64,000 bases of DNA from Variovorax sp. S12S4. Its GTDB lineage: Bacteria > Pseudomonadota > Gammaproteobacteria > Burkholderiales > Burkholderiaceae_C. A program made the translations under genes and the position numbers. Under the pieces are notes generated by a model. That model saw only the letters and a program-made list of their open reading frames with translations, did no database searches and had not been told where the DNA came from. The stretch lies in assembly GCF_023195515.1 (NCBI RefSeq), contig NZ_JALPKR020000002.1, forward strand, positions 2,829,001-2,893,000. The letters run 5' to 3'. Below are positions 61,553 to 64,000 of this stretch, in pieces; position 1 is the first letter of the stretch, and every line of letters starts with the position of its first letter.

Positions 61553-62397
61553 TCCGCCATCAGCGCGTTGCCGCGAACGGCATCGGCTTTCACCTGGCGA
61601 CCTGCGGGCCGGAGGACGGGCCCGCGGTGGTCTTGCTGCACGGCTTTCCGGAGTTCTGGTACGGCTGGCGGCACCAGATCGAGCCGCTTGCCGCTGCCGG
61701 CCTGCGCGTGATCGTGCCGGACCAGCGCGGGTATGGCGAATCGGACAAGCCCGGCGGCATCGGCGCCTATGCGCTCGATACGCTGGCCGACGATGTGTGC
61801 GGCATATGCAGTGAGCTGGGGCACGAGCGTTTTGCGGTCGTGGGGCATGACTGGGGCGGCATCGTTGCATGGCATCTCGCCGCACGGGAGCCGGCCCGGC
61901 TGAGCCGCCTTGCGATCCTGAACGCGCCGCATCCGGCCACGTTGGCAAGCTATGCGCTCACCCATCCGCTGCAGGCCGTGCGCAGCGCCTACGTCGGCTT
62001 CTTCCAGATGCCGTGGCTGCCCGAGATGGCGCTGAGCGCAAACGACCATGCGCTGCTTGCGCTGGCGCTCACCAGCCGAAGCCCGCCCGGAACCTTCGAC
62101 GAGGCAGCGCTGGCCAAGTACCGCGAGGCGTGGTCGCGCGAAGGCGCACTCAGCGCCATGCTCAACTGGTACAGGGCAATGCCGCTGGCGCGGCCGCTCA
62201 GCCGGCAGATCGAAATTCCGGCAATGGTCTTGTGGGGTGACGAAGATCCAGCGCTATCGAGCGGCCTGGCCGAAGCGGGCGCGGCATTCTGCGGCACATG
62301 CGAAGTGCTTCACCTGCCGGGCGCCACGCACTGGCTGCACCACGAGATACCCGAGGAAGTGAATGCGTTGCTGCTCGCGTTCCTTGCCGAGGCCTGA
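61549..62397 (+). CDS. Alpha/beta hydrolase, epoxide-hydrolase-like
   Basis: A 282-residue hydrolase starting at TTG 61549 (LIRHQRVAANGIGFHLATCG). The HGFPEFWYGWRHQIEPLAAA pattern and the nucleophile aspartate in VVGHDWGGIVAWHL are typical of epoxide hydrolases. The acid lies near LWGDEDPALS and the histidine in HWLHHEIP. It opens epoxides to diols or acts on related substrates. It is coupled by TTGA overlap to the DUF378 gene. Confidence 0.87.
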   Translation: MIRHQRVAANGIGFHLATCGPEDGPAVVLLHGFPEFWYGWRHQIEPLAAAGLRVIVPDQRGYGESDKPGGIGAYALDTLADDVCGICSELGHERFAVVGHDWGGIVAWHLAAREPARLSRLAILNAPHPATLASYALTHPLQAVRSAYVGFFQMPWLPEMALSANDHALLALALTSRSPPGTFDEAALAKYREAWSREGALSAMLNWYRAMPLARPLSRQIEIPAMVLWGDEDPALSSGLAEAGAAFCGTCEVLHLPGATHWLHHEIPEEVNALLLAFLAEA

Positions 62398-62401
62398 ACG
62401 A

Positions 62402-62953
62402 TCACCGCATTGCCGAACCGAGCGATTGCGCCGCGTCCAGATGCGAGCGCAGCGCGGGCAAGGTCTTGCCCGCCCAGGCCCGCAGTTCGGGGTCGCGAAG
62501 CTCGCGGCTCGCGCGCTCGAACAGCGCAATGTCCGCCTGGTGGTCTTCGATGCCCACGATGCGGATGTACATGCGGTCGAACTCGCCGCCCGAGGCCGAC
62601 GCCAGGCGGTCCAGCTTCGCGCGCTTGTCGCGTGGGAGCACGCCGGGCAGCCGCATGCCGCGGGCACGCACCAGGTCCATGAGTTCGTTGTTGGCCCGCG
62701 TGTGGTGGTCGACGAGCATCTGCGCGTAGCTTCGCACCTGGGGGCTAGCGGCGCGGTACATGGCCAGGCGCGACGCCTGGACTTCGTAGCGGCCGTTGCC
62801 TGTTGCCGCGGTGATGAACTGCGGGTCTTGAAGGCCGCCCGCCCGGGCTGTGGCCGGCCTCGATGCGGGGTCTTCCGGAGCCGCGCACCCGGCGGCAAGC
62901 GCAGCAGCGCAGACGAGCATCAGGGCACGCGTAAAGGGTCGGAGCGTTTTCAT
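62402..62953 (-). CDS. DUF4142 lipoprotein
   Basis: A 183-residue protein with a lipoprotein signal (LVCAAALAAGCAAPED). The DUF4142 helical bundle includes FITAATGNGRYEVQASRLAM, RSYAQMLVDHHTRANNELMD and VGIEDHQADIALFERASREL, the last with the conserved histidine. The fold is ferritin-like; the role is unknown. It converges with the hydrolase gene. Confidence 0.87.
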   Translation of the reverse strand: MKTLRPFTRALMLVCAAALAAGCAAPEDPASRPATARAGGLQDPQFITAATGNGRYEVQASRLAMYRAASPQVRSYAQMLVDHHTRANNELMDLVRARGMRLPGVLPRDKRAKLDRLASASGGEFDRMYIRIVGIEDHQADIALFERASRELRDPELRAWAGKTLPALRSHLDAAQSLGSAMR

Positions 62954-63182
62954 CGTTTTCCTTGCAGCCCGGCAAGGGCCGGACCTCCACCTCGGCGAGG
63001 TTGGCCCAATCTATAAGTCGCGCCCGAGGCGGCCCGTGTCGGACGCTACCTGCATCTGCGGCCTCCCAATCCCTTGTCATTCGGGCCTTTGGCAGAGCGG
63101 TTTGGAGGCTTTTTCACCCGCGCCAGCGCATCCCCGAATCGGCTGCAACTCATCAATTCCACCGCGTGTACAGTGACATCCC

Positions 63183-63196
63183 GTGAAATTTTTCAC
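63183..63196. promoter_or_regulatory. Palindrome GTGAAA/TTTCAC
   Basis: GTGAAATTTTTCAC is a 6-2-6 perfect inverted repeat 59 bp upstream of the ATG at 63256. It resembles the core of the palindrome at 9801-9819 and may be an operator for the same kind of regulator. Confidence 0.4.
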
Positions 63197-63255
63197 ACAA
63201 AGTAAGCAGTGCGAACTTTGCACTGCATTTGGATCCGCAGAGCACAGGGGCAGCG

Positions 63256-63537
63256 ATGGAGCTCATTCCGCAGGGGCAGTACTTTCACAAAGGATGGGAG
63301 ATCGCCTTCTTCTCCGAAAAGACGGCGAGCGGTGGCCAAAGTTCTGGCGTGGCCGAAGTACGCAAGGAAGGCGAGCTCCGCTGTTCGCTGCTTTCCACGG
63401 GACATTTCGAGGACCGGAACAACCTGTTCGAAAGCCTTAGAGCGCGTGGCATCCGGTGGATCGACGAGCACGAAGCCAGGAAAACCGTTGTCGCCTATTG
63501 GGATGAATCGGAGCGATCGGAGGGATCCCGCTCATGA
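63256..63537 (+). CDS. Hypothetical protein, 93 aa
   Basis: A complete frame starting MELIPQGQYFHKGWEIAFFS, rich in charged residues (HFEDRNNLFESLRARGIRWI). It looks like a small soluble alpha/beta protein. Its stop overlaps the next gene's ATG by four bases, so the two are co-expressed. The family is unknown. Confidence 0.6.
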   Translation: MELIPQGQYFHKGWEIAFFSEKTASGGQSSGVAEVRKEGELRCSLLSTGHFEDRNNLFESLRARGIRWIDEHEARKTVVAYWDESERSEGSRS

Positions 63538-64000
63538 GCAAAGACCTGGGTTCGTTGTCGCCATTGACGCCCGACGTCTTGCAGCGCCGCGTGGCGCAGA
63601 AGCCTGCGGTGCTTCTTGTGCCCGGATGGGACGACAGCAAGCACGAGCAGTACGACCGCATCAGCGCCGCGCTGGAAGAGCAAGGCTGGCTCATGCGCCG
63701 CGTCGATTTTCCGGGGACCGAAGCCAGGACGGCACGCGCAATGAAATGAGCCGCGACCAGCACCTGAAAGAACTCGTTGCGGCATACGACGGCCTGGTGG
63801 CGCAGCAGGTGGTCGAGGGCAGGGCCGTGGCCTTCATCGGCTTCAGCTATGGCGGCTATCTTGGCGCGCTGCTGAGCGCCCAAAGGCCACTTCAGTGGAT
63901 GGCGCTGCGCTCACCCGCGCTGTATCGCGACGAGGACTGGTTCGTTCCCAAGCAAGAGCTGGACAAGGACGAGCTCGACCGCTACCGCCGCAGCGTTCGA
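63534..64000 (+). pseudogene. Alpha/beta hydrolase, frameshifted, runs off the window
   Basis: The start MSKDLGSLSPLTPDVLQRRV leads to VLLVPGWDDSKHEQYDRISA. The frame breaks at AA 63740-63741. One added A continues it as MSRDQHLKELVAAYDG, with the nucleophile elbow AFIGFSYGGYLGALL (serine) and WMALRSPALYRDEDW. It resembles dienelactone-hydrolase-like carboxylesterases. The 3' end is outside the window. The indel is probably a sequencing error. Confidence 0.72.

Overview
This is a GC-rich chromosomal stretch whose gene content fits a Comamonadaceae betaproteobacterium, most likely Variovorax or a close relative. The clues are periplasmic 'Bug' binding proteins, a PHB-depolymerase-type esterase, the PaoABC-type oxidoreductase and compact catabolic operons with LysR, MocR or TetR regulators. 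The genus is inferred; no rRNA or other marker gene is present.

Layout. 1-6.8 kb: a fatty or aromatic acyl-CoA catabolic operon on the minus strand (thiolase, acyl-CoA dehydrogenase, two AMP-forming CoA ligases), divergent from a TetR gene, with two copies of the same palindromic operator between them. 6.8-14.6 kb: an accessory zone of small regulators, small hypothetical genes and relics, including three of the four members of a short paralogous protein family. 14.6-21.5 kb: a GGDEF-EAL signalling protein with a short upstream ORF, a PHB-depolymerase-like esterase with a ribbon-helix-helix partner, and a stress group (GlsB/YeaQ-like protein, hemerythrin, manganese catalase). 21.5-31.9 kb: the most unusual part. 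It holds a DUF1266 gene, a SUKH relic, a five-gene operon joined by four-base overlaps (metallophosphoesterase, HAD phosphatase, metallophosphoesterase, two unknowns), an orphan XRE regulator, an IS3 relic, an HNH endonuclease, and a tRNA array of at least nine partly degenerate tRNA genes.

31.9-39.9 kb: the paoABC molybdenum oxidoreductase operon, an AraC regulator, an alpha/beta hydrolase, a GT14 glycosyltransferase and a LysR regulator. 40-45 kb: a LysR-divergent catabolic operon (CoA-transferase, intradiol dioxygenase, citryl-CoA-lyase-like protein, two Bug proteins). 45-55 kb: a polyamine/guanidinobutyrate unit with MocR regulator, GABA-type aminotransferase, potABCD-like transporter, agmatinase family enzyme and succinate-semialdehyde dehydrogenase. 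Together these could take guanidinobutyrate or putrescine to succinate. A 256-bp fold-back repeat interrupts this unit. 56-61 kb: a copper-tolerance cluster (TolC-like protein, multicopper oxidase, cupredoxin, CusF-like protein, cysteine-rich Csp-type protein). 61-64 kb: two hydrolases and small proteins.

Caution: at least nine genes are broken by a single missing base, nearly always in a homopolymer. This looks more like residual sequencing error than pseudogenisation, so disrupted genes here should be read with that in mind.
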